A stretch of 64,000 nucleotides of DNA from Iris pallida (taxonomy: Eukaryota; Streptophyta; Magnoliopsida; Asparagales; Iridaceae), in the NCBI GenBank assembly GCA_029216955.1, contig JANAVB010031417.1:22945917-23009916 (forward strand), in the 5' to 3' direction. How positions within the stretch are numbered: the stretch's first letter is position 1; each line of letters begins with the position of its first letter. The notes under the pieces were generated by a model, which was given only the letters and a program-made list of their open reading frames with translations, searched no databases and had not been told where the DNA came from. Both the position numbers and the translations under genes were made by a program. Positions 35,046 through 46,476 of this stretch are shown here, piece after piece.

Positions 35046-37306
35046 TGTCACGCCCCGACCCGGAATTACCCGAATCATCGCCCTCGCAGGGGGCGTGATG
35101 CCGCACGAGCCTGGAGTTGCGCTCGTGCAAGGCAAGATGACAAGTTCTCAAATGGTTATCTTTTGATTCGATATTTAACAACGAAAGAAAACACAGAGTA
35201 TACGAAACAATTCTCTTTATTGATATCCGAAACTGAGATTATAATGGCTTTCGATAGCCTAACAATATATGCCAGATTGGCTACAACACTCAGGTTCTCT
35301 CTTGCCCACAAAAGATTTTACCGTTCCATACATCATGCCTTCTATATCTCGGCCGCATCAATCCAGCTGCGTAGTCCGAGCGTCAATGCGATAGCACGCT
35401 TCAATGCGCTTCGGCATTCCAAGCCTTAACACGTTCAAGCAACGCTTTGCCGCGAGCAATCCATTCCCTGCACCCTGCATGAAGCTGGTGGGGGATCAGT
35501 ACGTTCGTCCTCGCATGTACTGAAGCAAAGATCATCTTTCCAAACCGACATTTTAATATTTATGTTGAATCATGCAACTTAGCTTATGATCTTGCTATGT
35601 TCTCCTTAGGGTCAATTTTATGGCATCTTCGAAAGCGTAAAGCATGTTATCATAGCAGCATGTTATCGAATTGAATAGGCAAGCAAACAAACAATCTCGT
35701 GTTTGATTTGTGGCGCGACTTACCAAGTCGACGCACTCGCCCTTGCACCGATGCAAGGTGAATACGTCGCATTCCTTCCCTGTCATGTTATATGTGCATC
35801 TCTAAGCAGGATCTCTATGCGGGACGCATACGCGCCTACACTTTCAACCCATCGTTCCTTAACTATATGAAGGTCGTGGGCGTATCCGCGCCGGAATGGA
35901 CTAAATGAGTTTCTCTTTTATTTTTCCTTACTTTCTTTTCTCTCCTTCTTTTCTCTCTTTGTTTGGGTAGCCCGGCGTTTCACGGGTTGGATTGCTATCC
36001 CAACAACCGAAACTTACCGCGTGCCTACCATCATTTGCGGCTTCTCACATTTACGACCGAGTGCTAATCGGACTTCGCAGATGTGCGCCTATCAAAGATT
36101 ACATCCCTCCTAGGCCGAATGGTCCCGGTGCCCCGGTGCGTCCGTTCGGAGGGAACGTTCCGTGCACGGAAGATATCATCGCAATTATCTCAAGTCCATT
36201 CCATTCGACCATGCAACGCCCTATCATTCAAACAACCAAGCATAGCCTTGAGTCCAAGACTCAGACTTATCATCTCGTATTTCTTCCGTTAACTTTCTAT
36301 GTTCTCACGTTTCATACTTCGTTTCAATGATTCAATGGCATCGTGCCTCAACTCAATGCTCGTCAACCGAACGACCCGAAGGTCTCGAACACCTTTCGAG
36401 GCACCATGTCATATCCGACAGTTTTGCCACATTCATGCCACAACTGTATTCTCTCGCAACGAAGCCATCTTTTATTATCCCGTGCACGTAGGCACGTTTC
36501 GACCGTATTTCCCTGTTCTATAACTTAGCATTCAATGTTTGCGACTTGCGCACCGAGGCGCTCGCCTTAGCGATATCCAATGTCCCATAGCGACTCGTGC
36601 ATATTGATGCACGTTTTATTTCAATTGTTCTAACTTAGTGTTCGACTCACACTATAATTTATCTCTGATCGGACCACGCCCGTGGCGTCGATAGGTTAAC
36701 TTAGCATACAATGATATATTTGACTTATCGAATGAAGGAGTAAAAAGAAGTCAATCCTCCCACCTTGAGTCGATACGCCTTTGTCGTTTCGCCGAGCCGA
36801 TGCGGCTCGATTCCCTAACTTCGTTGCACGGCCACTCTCCTGACTTAGCCATTCGAGCACTTCGTGCTTTATTGAATCATACGTCTGATTTGCCTTAGTG
36901 TGCCCAAGTCTCAGCCCGTCGCAAGGCGACGATTTGATTTCGCGGACCCCTTACTAAATATTGCAAAAGATCGACCTCTAATATTTTCCTGTCAAAGTAT
37001 AACCTGCACACGAAACCAACTAAAATCAATACTTGCATCGATTCAGACTTGCGCCTTGGTCGATTCGATTTCTTAGAATCTTCGAGCCGATTCAACGCAC
37101 TCATCCTTCGGGGCAACGAGGCGCTTCGCATCGATTCACTCGATGCATTCTTTGGGACAAGGCAACTCTTCGCATCGACTTAGTTCGATGCATTCCTCGG
37201 GACAACTTAACACTACGTATCGATTCGCATCGATACGTAATCGGGTCAACGTAACTCTTCGAGTCAACGACTCAGCATAATGCACCGTGCGGAGCGGGGC
37301 ATTACA
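35046..37306 (-). repeat. LARD-1 LTR (5' LTR in element sense)
   Basis: 2,261 bp, adjacent to the primer-binding site. A second copy of the AGTAC...GTACT hairpin lies at about 35497-35521. Confidence 0.88.
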
Positions 37307-37311
37307 GTGGT

Positions 37312-37444
37312 GGTGGTGGTGATGGTGGTGGTGGTGGGTGTAAGTTATGAGCATGTGAGGGTTATTTTTGTCACAAATTACACCTAAAAGTGGTCAACTG
37401 TTAGTCTTGGACGGAAACCGTCAAAAGTGGGGGGTGTCATACAT
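37312..37444. mobile_element. Mutator-MITE relative, right part
   Basis: Continues the GGTGGT core after the LARD, then the arm GTCAACTGTTAGTCTTGGAC and GGTGTCATACATTCA as in the intact MITE. It breaks off before a terminal inverted repeat. 37445-37515 includes GAGCATCTCCAACCC, a common MITE-end-like motif. Confidence 0.6.
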
Positions 37445-37524
37445 TCAGAGCATCTCCAACCCTATTGTGAGTTTGGAAAAAAATGGTTGTCACATAGGAA
37501 TGACAAAATTTCATTTCAAAAAGA

Positions 37525-38295
37525 GAAAATTTCAGTGGCACCCCACTTTTGTTACGCTTATTTAAGGTGCACCCCACATGTTTACATGAATGTATGACAC
37601 CCCCCACTTTCAACGTTTTTCGTCCAAGACTAACAGTTGACCGCTTTGACCAATTTTTTTGGACGAAAATACCCTCATGTCTGTTGTCCTCTTCCCCGCG
37701 TCAACTGTTCGTCTCCCCCCGCCGTGCTCGGCCCTCCCTCCACGGTGTCGCCGCACCCCCCCTCTCCGACCTCGCCGCACCCCCCCTCTCCGACCTCGCC
37801 GCACCCCCCCGGCCATCACCACCACCACCATCACCACCATCATCACCACCATCACCCATCATCACCATCAACACCCCCCTCCCGCACGGTGGCAGCGGCG
37901 GCGCGTGGTGGCAGCAGCGGCGCATGGCGGCGTGCGGTGGCAGCAGCGGCGAGCGATGGCAGCAGTGCCGGCGTGGTCGGGGAGGGGGCCGGCGAGGCCG
38001 GGAAGGGGGAGAAGTGCCGGCGTGGTCGGGGAGGGGGCCGGCGAGGTCGGGGATGGGGGGGTGCGGCGAGGTCGGGGAGGGGGGGTGCGGCGACGCCGTG
38101 GAGGGGGGCCGAGCACGGCGGGGGGCAGCCACGTGTGACGGGGAGGGGTATTTTCGTCCCAAAAAATTGGTCAAAGCGGTCAACTGTTAGTCTTGGACGA
38201 AAAACGTTGAAAGTGGGGGATGTCATACATTCATGTAAACATGTGAGGTGTACCTTAAGTAAGCGTAACAAAAGTGGGGTGCCACTCAAATTTTC
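37525..38295. mobile_element. Mutator-like MITE with 9-bp TSD
   Basis: 771 bp. The ends GAAAATTTCAGTGGCACCCC and (complement) GAAAATTTGAGTGGCACCCC match at 19 of 20 bases, and the inverted arms extend about 150 bp. The 9-bp duplication TCAAAAAGA is perfect (37516-37524, 38296-38304), the usual size for Mutator-like elements. The core is GC-rich with CAC/CAT triplets. The His/Arg-rich frames on both strands (up to 230 aa) follow from this composition and are not considered genes. No transposase. Confidence 0.88.
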
Positions 38296-38353
38296 TCAAA
38301 AAGAAAAGAAAGGAAAAAAGCGTGACTAGTACGCAAGTAGAATGATATCTGCC

Positions 38354-38361
38354 TATAAATA
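38354..38361 (+). promoter_or_regulatory. TATA box of unidentified gene
   Basis: TATAAATA lies about 200 bp upstream of the ATG at 38563. The leader between them contains several TTAGGGTT/TAGGGTTT blocks, as in many plant 5' UTRs. Confidence 0.5.
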
Positions 38362-40169
38362 CCCCCTCCTCGTCCACCCATTCTCATCTCCCGCCAAATC
38401 TCTCTTTTCTCCCTTCTCAAATTAGGGTTAGTGTGTCTTCCTTCCTTAAATATTAGGGTTCAGATTGCTCCCACTGGCTGAGATTCCAAAAGGGGGAACA
38501 TATCAAGTTAGGGTTTCTTTCTCACGAAGAGCCCAACGGTGAAGAAAACTCGGGAATTTGCAATGGCTGTTGAGGTACTTCGAGTTTTTCATTAGATTTT
38601 CCATTTTGATTCAACACTATAGGAAAGTTTTTGGACCGATACTTTGCTTTGGAGGATATTTGTTAGAATCAACGACCAAAATTGAGGGTTTCGAAAAGGG
38701 GAGATGTAGGTTTAAATCCCCCATTTCCCTTACTTTAAAGTTCTAATTTTTTTTAGCTAGCTTCTGCGGTTGTTAAATATATAATTTTAGGGTTTTGCAA
38801 TTGAACTCTGGATATTTGGAAATTACCGGCTGAACCCTATATATATATATATATATATTTTTTTTTTTTTTAGTGTGGCATTTTAGTGTTCAGTGCGTCC
38901 GCTATCCATGTGATGGACCTGAAGTCTTTTGATAGAGGCTATGGAGTTTTTGAATTGCTCCGGAAAATGGTACGCTCGCACGCGCTGTTGAAATAAAAAG
39001 GAAACTCTTATGGAAATTCTGAATCTTCTTGGCAAGCTTCTTTGCCTGAGCATTTCGTTATTTGACTGAAATTTTGTTTTAGGTGCTTCTGATCTTCTGC
39101 TTCATCTGGACATGGGTCATGATCCAAATGGTGAGATTGCCTCTGAAAAGTTTCCCATTGGGGTACGATGTGGTTTTGTGCCGGTAAGCACCTTGCTGAT
39201 CATACATTTATTATAATGTGAATGGATAACACATTTATCAGTGCTAATCAAAAGGTATGTTTATACAAATTCAATCTTTGGATTTTACCCAAGATGTCAG
39301 AAGTAATGCCGAGGATGCATTGAATGGAATCGAATGGAAAAGCCATCGGGAAAAAGACAGTTCATCTGTCATGGGCTGAAGCCTTGCTAACAAGCAGGTA
39401 TTGCTTTAAGTCATCAATATTAGTGTTTGTGTTCACAAGTTGGCACTTCTCTTTTGTGATGTTATCTCAGGACTATGGAATTTACATAAAACTTGAGACA
39501 ATAGATCAGCATATAGTTGGGATTGGCCGTTGTCATGTACTTTGCTAATATCGTAAAATATGTTTGGGATTGAGAATTGTCATGAACCTACACAGGAGGA
39601 ATTAGAATTCCAATAGATCAGTACTGTAATTGGTGAATTTTAAAAAAGTCCAATCAGATGTTCTTGCTGAGCAACCAAATATAGCTGGTGTTATATGCAG
39701 TTCACTTTTGATCCAAGCATTGCAAACTTAATTTCATTCTGCAATTAGACGAAGACAATGGGTGTGTAAGATTTTACTCAACTTGATAATTCAAACACAT
39801 TACTTATAAGTCGTCTCAATTCATTAACCACTTTGTGCAAACAATAGCGATTTCTATCTTTAATTTTCTTCCCATACTACATAATTTGATAACATCCATA
39901 CACGAGTTAATTTGATAACATCCATACACGAGTAGTAGATTCATGGAATTATTTAACTGAATTCTGTGACAAGATTTAACTTAAGCAGAAGGCAGAAGTT
40001 GTCCTTTGAGGAAGGAAGAGACGATGATTAATGCTCTTTCAGGCTGGTCAGGAATGAAGAATACTCAATTAGGATAAAAACTTGCCATGCATACACATCA
40101 CATACAGGCACATGAAAACACGAATTGAGCTAATTGTGCTCTATAGATATTAGCATTTGTGAAGATAAT

Positions 40170-41131
40170 CAAGTTTTGGATGCCAAAAAATGTCACCTCT
40201 TTGTTGAGATACCATGGGTGCCATGGACTCTTTACAGGCAAGTGTAGCGTATTGATGGCAAGCTCTGTTGAGGTTGTTGGACACACCAAGGCAACATTGC
40301 CACTGTACGTTAAACCTCGTTAATTGTTTTGAAATTCAGCATTAACTATTTCATCTATAGCTAGCATTAATCCTGCATCGACAAAAAATTATCTGTAACA
40401 CCAAATACGTATATTATTTGCTATTAGCTGCTTTGTAGCTTGTATCACTGTATAAGGTGTCATTATTCCATTTTATGTTGCTGCACAGAGATCAGGGCTT
40501 AAACGCACAAGCAAAAGAGAACAGCAGTTACTGAATTATAGGACATTGGCTTTGATAAGAAAAAATAGCATTATTAACCTACCTGCACCAATCCCAAGCA
40601 TAGGGCAATGGCGTTATATTTGCATGAAGTGCCTTCTGAACATTAGGGATATTCAAATATGTATCCACGTATTTAGAGGAACAAGGATCACAATCTTCCA
40701 TCTAATTGAAGTTTAAACATTCATAATTACTAAACATATATTTATGTTGTCTTCAAAATATAATTTTCTACTAAAAAGAGCAATTAAAGACAAATATTTA
40801 CCACAATGACATTCCCAATCCTTTCGTCAGCGTCAAAGCAATTTGGAGCATAAATATTTTCTTGGTCAGTGTGTCCTAATACAACATATGCAATGTTTAG
40901 AGAAGCCTTGTCGCATACATTATGATCAACATTTCCAGAAATGTTGACACTGAGCTTTGCTTAGATAGTCATAGGAGTAATTAATTATCTATGGATGTAA
41001 GTCCCACAATTTGTTTATTGCTAAACCTCACCATTGTTCCATGCATGCTTATTTCTGATAAGTGTTTGACCATCACTATTGACTCTGTAGGGTCCTAGTT
41101 CGTTCACGGCACCATATCCCAAAGGCAAACA
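40170..41131 (-). pseudogene. Serine carboxypeptidase-like (SCPL) pseudogene
   Basis: Four exon-like blocks on the minus strand, in family order: [20 protein letters not shown] ending HAWNN and a donor (about 41029-41131); CDKASLN...HTDQENIYAPNC (about 40800-40950); [20 protein letters not shown]...LPYAWDWC (40584-40704); and YSGNVALVCPTTSTELAINT...PWHPWYLNKEV (about 40195-40310). Plant SCPL hydrolases and acyltransferases have a Ser-Asp-His triad. Here the block with the catalytic Ser (GESYAGHYVP region) is missing between the first two exons, the YSGDTD motif has become YSGNVA (Ala for the catalytic Asp), and the His-containing terminal exon is absent. It lies inside the unidentified gene on the other strand. 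Confidence 0.8.
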
Positions 41132-41620
41132 GGATTTCATATGATAAACAACAAATTAAGAGAAAGAAAATGACATTTATAGCTTAATCATTTATCTCCA
41201 TTTATCGAGAAAATACGAGGATTGATATAAGAGTTGCGAGGAGAGTCGACAAAGTAACAAAAGCAATATGATGCAAAATGGTACATTTAAAGTTAGATGC
41301 TTGCACAATATCGATGTTCGAAATTTAAATTTCTATCTAATTTTTTGTCTGGTTCATCGCCTTCCTTATGTGATGATGGTATATGGTCTCATCAGGATGA
41401 TGGCGGCTTAAAGAGCAGAAGCTAAGAAGCTAAACCAAAATACTAAGCGCTCTCGCTCATATTCCTCTGCATGATCCATCTCTTGGGATCTAGGTTTAAT
41501 TTACTCAAAAATAGTGATTTTATTTTTTAAGGACTGTATGGATGAATGCTCAATTTTATGTAACTAGGCAATGGTCTCCAACTGCCCGTCTGATAGGAAA
41601 GCATATTGTGATCTACTTCT

Positions 41621-42226
41621 AGGGCCTGTTTGGTTCCTGTGAATTGGATGGATTATACTGAACTAGATCAATTCGGTGTTCGGATAGCACGAACCTAGGA
41701 ATGGGAATTCTACTTGGAATCTCAATTACCACATTTTTGTACAAAGAAGTGGAATAGAAATTCACTCATTTTATGAGTGCATTACATTTCCATGAATTTG
41801 AAATGACAGATATTCCCATGTGGCAATGATAATTTCATCTTTGGCAAGAATAAGATGGTTCTTTCCAATATGTTTTCTTGCTTATTGTTGTTGGAGGTAA
41901 TCACACCTCCTCAAATGAAAAAGTAGCCACCAATTCATGGCAACCAAATTGAAATGGAAGAAACTGTAATTAGAGTTCATAGAACTGAGCCACCAGGGGG
42001 TGACACAGAGGTAGGGGCTGGTGAGGGTAAACGGTAAGGTTGCTGTGTTCGAGCTCAGACCCCCGCAAAATAAAAATAGAAATAAAAATAAAATAAAATA
42101 AAATGAAGAACTGAAGTATACACAACAACAAAACAAACACGTTAAATTGGAATCGCTTTATGATTGTCATTTCCCTGAATTGTACCAGTTCATTTAATTC
42201 CAATTCACTGCAACCAAACAGCCCTT
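41621..42226. mobile_element. MITE with TGTTTGGTT terminal inverted repeats
   Basis: The left end AGGGCCTGTTTGGTTCCTG and the complement of the right end (AGGGCTGTTTGGTTGCAG) form a ~26-bp TIR. The TSD is not clear. A SINE is nested in it (41989-42106). No coding frame is credible. Confidence 0.7.
41989..42106 (+). mobile_element. SINE with 8-bp target duplication
   Basis: About 118 bp. A box-like GACACAGAGGTAGGGGCTGG and B box-like TGTGTTCGAGCTCAGACC are followed by an A-rich AAATAAAAT-type tail. The target duplication AGAACTGA is perfect (41981-41988, 42107-42114). Without coding capacity, it would depend on LINE enzymes. Confidence 0.78.
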
Positions 42227-42229
42227 TAT

Positions 42230-42837
42230 GATATCATCGCCGCAGGATAGGATCCATAACTTGTGAACTATGTTTAGGAGGATATAAGCACCATCAAGGA
42301 GAATTCAGTACCTTCCTCTTAATTGGCACCTATGACCATTTTTGACAATTGACACCTTACGTCGCTATTGAAAGGTTACATTTGCCTTTGTGTTCCACTA
42401 CTGAAAGGGCTGTATTCGCCCTCTTCTTCCACTTGTTGAAGCTGTCCTAAAGATGAATACATAGGAAAGCTTCTTTTTTTTACTTCTTTTTGTGAACTAA
42501 CTTGAAGCAGAAAATGGCAAACTAGTATAATTTTCACCGTCATTATATATATTGATAATTTAAATGAAATCTAAGAATGTATGGTAAGTCCATGAATTCA
42601 TCACTGAGCCATGAATAATCTTGGAAAAGAAAGAACATAAATTAATTGTTTGGATGGACCTAACCACATATTCTGCATTTTTATTAGCTTGAACATGGAT
42701 AGTTACGATTTCTTGTCTGCCAATGGTATTGTGATAAATTAGTAATTACTTACTACTGTCTTTTAGTTCATAAAGTATGTGATTTTAGGTTCCTAGTATA
42801 GAATTTTCTGATGTTTATCGTACATTTATTTTATCAG
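42230..42837. other. Spacer
   Basis: AT-rich intergenic or intronic sequence. I see no gene, clear repeat or RNA feature. Confidence 0.5.
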
Positions 42838-43919
42838 TGATGCTTGGAAGGATGATGTTGTTGTATTGATAACTTATCTCCTTGAGAACCCCAATCTGGA
42901 CATGGTCAATGAACTTTGGAAAATAAGAGCTTGTGAATTTAAAAGATGAGATGTACGTACCTCCGGAGTATGAACTTATCTTTTGCTTTTACCACCTCGT
43001 CTCTCCATTTTGAGTATCATTTTGTTTGGGTTTAAATACGAACTGACATTCGATATGAAACTCGATCTGCTTGTGTTTCACAGAAACAACTGTCATTATC
43101 TGCCATAGATCTCCCCAAATTAAGGAAATATAAGGAAATCACACTACGAGGTTCTTCCGTAACTTTTTTTAATTGTAACTGAGGATGTTGATAATTATGA
43201 TGGATCAAAGATGTACATTCTTAATTCTATGCAATAATTCCTGTGTCTTTTAATTTCTGGACCTTGCTGCTTATATCTTAGTCTAGCATGCTTCACCTAA
43301 TACAGTTGAACGGGACAGGATTTTTCACCCAGCTTGTTATTAACAAGCTGGCCTCTTTAGCCTGTTTTAATTTGGTTTTAAAGAAAGTAGCTGGGTGGAT
43401 GTAATGTACATTGCCTTTATTATTAGTTGTCTTGGTTAACGTTGAAGCAGCAAAATTATTTTGCATGGGGGTCATCTTGCATTCTGAGATACTGTAACCT
43501 TCCCTATATGTATGAAGAGAGAGTTGATAAACTAATTTCCAAGTTTTCAACACTCATTTGTTTAATGCAGGAAATCTGACGTCATTGTAATTCATGCCAA
43601 GACGATGTTGGCAGAACCTGTGGGAGTTGTTGAACCTCCTAACAAGAATTCCTTACGGATTCCATGTCTCTTGTTTGTTAACGAGGTTAGTACATGCAGC
43701 ACAGTTCTTGTGATTTGTCTGGTCTTCCAATTGAACAGTATGTGTTACTGCCTTCAGTTTGTGGTTCCAATATTACTGTTGACCATCCATTGCTGGAGAG
43801 AGGATCAAATTAGCTAACGCTTAGTACAAGCTTTTTTTGAACTGTGGTTAGTAGCAGATATCAGACATATGGTCACAACATATTTCAGCTTCTGGTCAGA
43901 AGAGCTCCCATGCTGGAAC

Positions 43920-45420
43920 TGGTTCAATGTTTGCGGAAAGGAAAGGGAAGGAAATCAATTCCTTGTTCATATCCTTTTCTTTCCTTTGGAAAACTGTAAT
44001 TTTCATCTAGTTTTTTTTGTCCGGTGTTTGGAAATGCCAAAGAAATTAAAAGGAAAAGTGAATCCCTAAAGTGAGAAAGTGAATCCTAGGTGGGGGTGGG
44101 GGGGGTAAAGTGAGAAAGTGAATCCTAAGGGGGGGGGGGGAGGGGGGGAGCCATTTTTTCTTTTCCTTGAGAATCAGTTTTCTTTTCCAAACATTTTCTT
44201 TGGCATCCAAACATAGGAAAGGAATTACTTTTCTTTCCTAATGCCATAATTCCGTGAACCAAACATGGCCTTGGGTTTTTCGTTGGTTCACGGATTCAAC
44301 GAATTCAGAAAGAAAACTTGTTCCTTTCCTTTGTTTCGTAGCCACAAATTTGGAAAATATTTTTCTGGCATGGAGGAAAATATGAGGAAAAATGGTTCCT
44401 CTCAGGATTCATGAGATTCATTTTCCCTCTTCCTTTTCCAACATTAATTACCAAACATTATGACAAAAGTAGTCTTAATTTATTGCCTATTTTACTAATT
44501 AACTCTGTATTCTGTTGATTATATGTTGACATTGGATATTATTGGAACAATGATATATTTTATTTTTTCTTTCCTCCACCAACATTTTCTTGTTTCACCA
44601 AACATAGGAAAGGAAATCTATGGTCTTGTTTGGTTCGCGGAAAGAAAATGAAAGGAAACTGATTCTTTGTTATTTCCTTTCCTATGGAAAATTATAATTC
44701 CTATCAAATTTTTTTTGGTGTTTGGAAAGACCGGGGTTATAGACGGAATATATCTTTATTTTCCATTATGGCATTTTGTGTTTGTAAGAAAAAGAAACAA
44801 AATCAAGTCAATTTTCCAATAATACTCTCGTGCTAATGAGAAAACGTATTACTCAGGAATGTTTTTGTCTAAAAGGTATTATGGATAAAAATGATAAATA
44901 ATATTTTTGAGTAGGAATATTTCAGTCAAAAAAATTGTAATAAATACATAAAAGTTGGAGGAAAAGTGATTTCTTAGATGGATGGGGGGAACCACTTTCC
45001 TCCCTATTTTTCTACCCCTTGGAAATTATTTTTTCTTTCCAACTTTTTTCCTTTGGCTTCCGAATACATGAAAGGAATCACCTTCCTTTTCTAAGCTCAA
45101 ATTCTGGCAACCAAAGGAGGCATGACAGTAATTTACTTTTCCCTTTTCCATTCCCATAGGAAATGCATGGAATTGATTTCCTTTCCATGTTTGGTTCGCG
45201 GAATTAGGACATTAAGGAAAGTCATTTCTTTTCTGTATTTGGATGCCAAAGAAAATGAGCAAAAAAGGTAATTCCTAAGAAAATGAAAAGTAGAAGAAAA
45301 ATAATTCCCCCATTTACCCCTTGGATTTATTTTTTCACTCCCAATTATTCAATTTCCATTTCAATTTCAATTTTTTTCACCCCCTTGGATTCATTTGTTT
45401 TCCCGTTTGATGGAAAAGCA
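43920..45420. mobile_element. Cluster of related fold-back MITE copies
   Basis: Several diverged copies of one family whose ends read GTTTGGTTCGCGGAA and, inverted, TTCCGTGAACCAAACATG lie side by side or nested (ends near 43925, 44270, 44625, 45115 and 45195). Internal GGAAAGGAAA / TTTCCTTTCC tracts pair between halves. A G-rich homopolymer stretch occurs at 44095-44150. No coding. Confidence 0.6.
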
Positions 45421-45449
45421 TAAATGTGCTTCTAATTTAGTTGGACCAG

Positions 45450-46041
45450 CTGTCAAGACGGGCCGGCCCGTAACCCACCATTTGGCGGGACGGGGCGGGC
45501 CGATCTGCCATTTTGGCAGACTGGAAAAATTCCAACCCACTCCAACCCACCGGCGGGCCGCGGGCTAGGCGGGCCGGCCCGCTTAATTTTTTTTAAAATT
45601 TTAAATTATTGTTTAGTTTCTTAAAAGGAAGAAAAATTATATATATAATATTTTCTACTCACTCTCATATGCATCAAATTACAAGTAAAATACAAGAAAC
45701 ATTATAATAGTAGATATTTTTTTAAAACACATTCATTCATGTAAATAAATGACCAAATTTAATATTTTATACGTCATTACTTGCATTAAATGAGAATTTT
45801 TATCATTTATAGTACATATCTCATATATGTGCTAAATAAAAAAAATTAAAAATTTTATAAAAAAATAGATGGCAGGTCAACCAATTTGGCCCGCGGGCTA
45901 GCCCACCGCGGGACGGGCTACTAGCGGGCCAGCTCACCTAGGCCCGCTTGTTTGACGGGCTCCTAAATGCTCGGCCCAACCCACCTTTTTGACAGACGGG
46001 ATGGACCAATCCAACGGGTTTAGTCCTTTTTGACAGCTCTA
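45450..46041. mobile_element. hAT-type MITE with 8-bp TSD
   Basis: Flanks TGGACCAG at 45442-45449 and 46042-46049 are identical. Ends CTGTCAAGACGGGCC and (complement) GAGCTGTCAAAAAGG share the CTGTCAA core of many hAT-type TIRs. GGGCCGGCCCG-rich inverted arms flank an AT-rich middle. No transposase. Confidence 0.75.
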
Positions 46042-46476
46042 TGGACCAGAAATTGCATATGGCTTCCAAAAAAATACAGTTGTGCAAATTTCAATGCAGT
46101 GAAAGTCTTAAATGGGACGAGCACACACTTTTTCGGTAGTCCGCTACTAAATGTACCACTAAACCATCAGAAATGAATAATTTCATCTAGTCTGGATATG
46201 ATCCAAAATGTTCAAATGGACTCCAGGTTTGATACATATGGTGCAATGCTACTGTGTCTTCTATTGCTTCGAGACACAAGAACTTCCCTATCATCTCCAA
46301 ACCAAAACATGTGGACTAGCTTTGTATCCGCCCCCACTCGCACTTGTTGGTATGTCGGTCTGACCCTACTAACCTTGGGACCAATTACACAAGCAGGCAT
46401 AGCATAGCAGCAAAATGTTGACCACCTGCAGCCAAAGAAATGACACCACCCTCTTTTTTTTTTTTTTCCTCCGAAA

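Larger units (their letters stand above)
29480..37306 (-). mobile_element. LARD-type non-coding LTR retrotransposon
   Basis: Complete element: LTRs 29480-31741 (2,262 bp) and 35046-37306 (2,261 bp), plus-strand ends TGTCACGCCCC and GGGGCATTACA. The perfect target duplication GTGGT (29475-29479, 37307-37311) lies in a GGT microsatellite. A primer site complementary to initiator tRNA-Met (TTGGTATCAGAGC, minus strand, about 35032-35044) sets the orientation. The 3.3-kb internal region has no gag or pol and no convincing ORF, as expected of large retrotransposon derivatives that are moved in trans. It shares LTR ends and internal motifs with the element at 50541. Confidence 0.9.
38563..43685 (+). 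pseudogene. Unidentified spliced gene or pseudogene, exon fragments
   Basis: Not recognised. Possible exons bounded by AG/GT: 38563-38574 (MAVE), 38894-38969 (ASAIHVMDLKSFDRGYGVFE and onward), 39083-39183 (ASDLLLHLDMGHDPNGEIAS and onward), 39299-39397 (NAEDALNGIEWKSHREKD, then a stop in that frame), 42838-42943 (SDAWKDDVVVLITYLLENPN, then EFKR and a stop) and 43571-43685 (KSDVIVIHAKTMLAEPVGVV and onward). The hydrophilic, codon-like text between splice motifs suggests real exons, but phases do not join cleanly and at least two contain stops. It may be a degenerate gene interrupted by the carboxypeptidase fragment and MITEs, or pieces captured by transposons. The promoter-like start is the best-preserved part. 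Confidence 0.35.

Noticed and set aside
37549..38329. Overlapping ORFs of up to 230 aa in all frames
   Set aside because: They lie in the GC-rich, triplet-repeat core of a MITE with TSD and TIRs. Composition explains the absence of stops.
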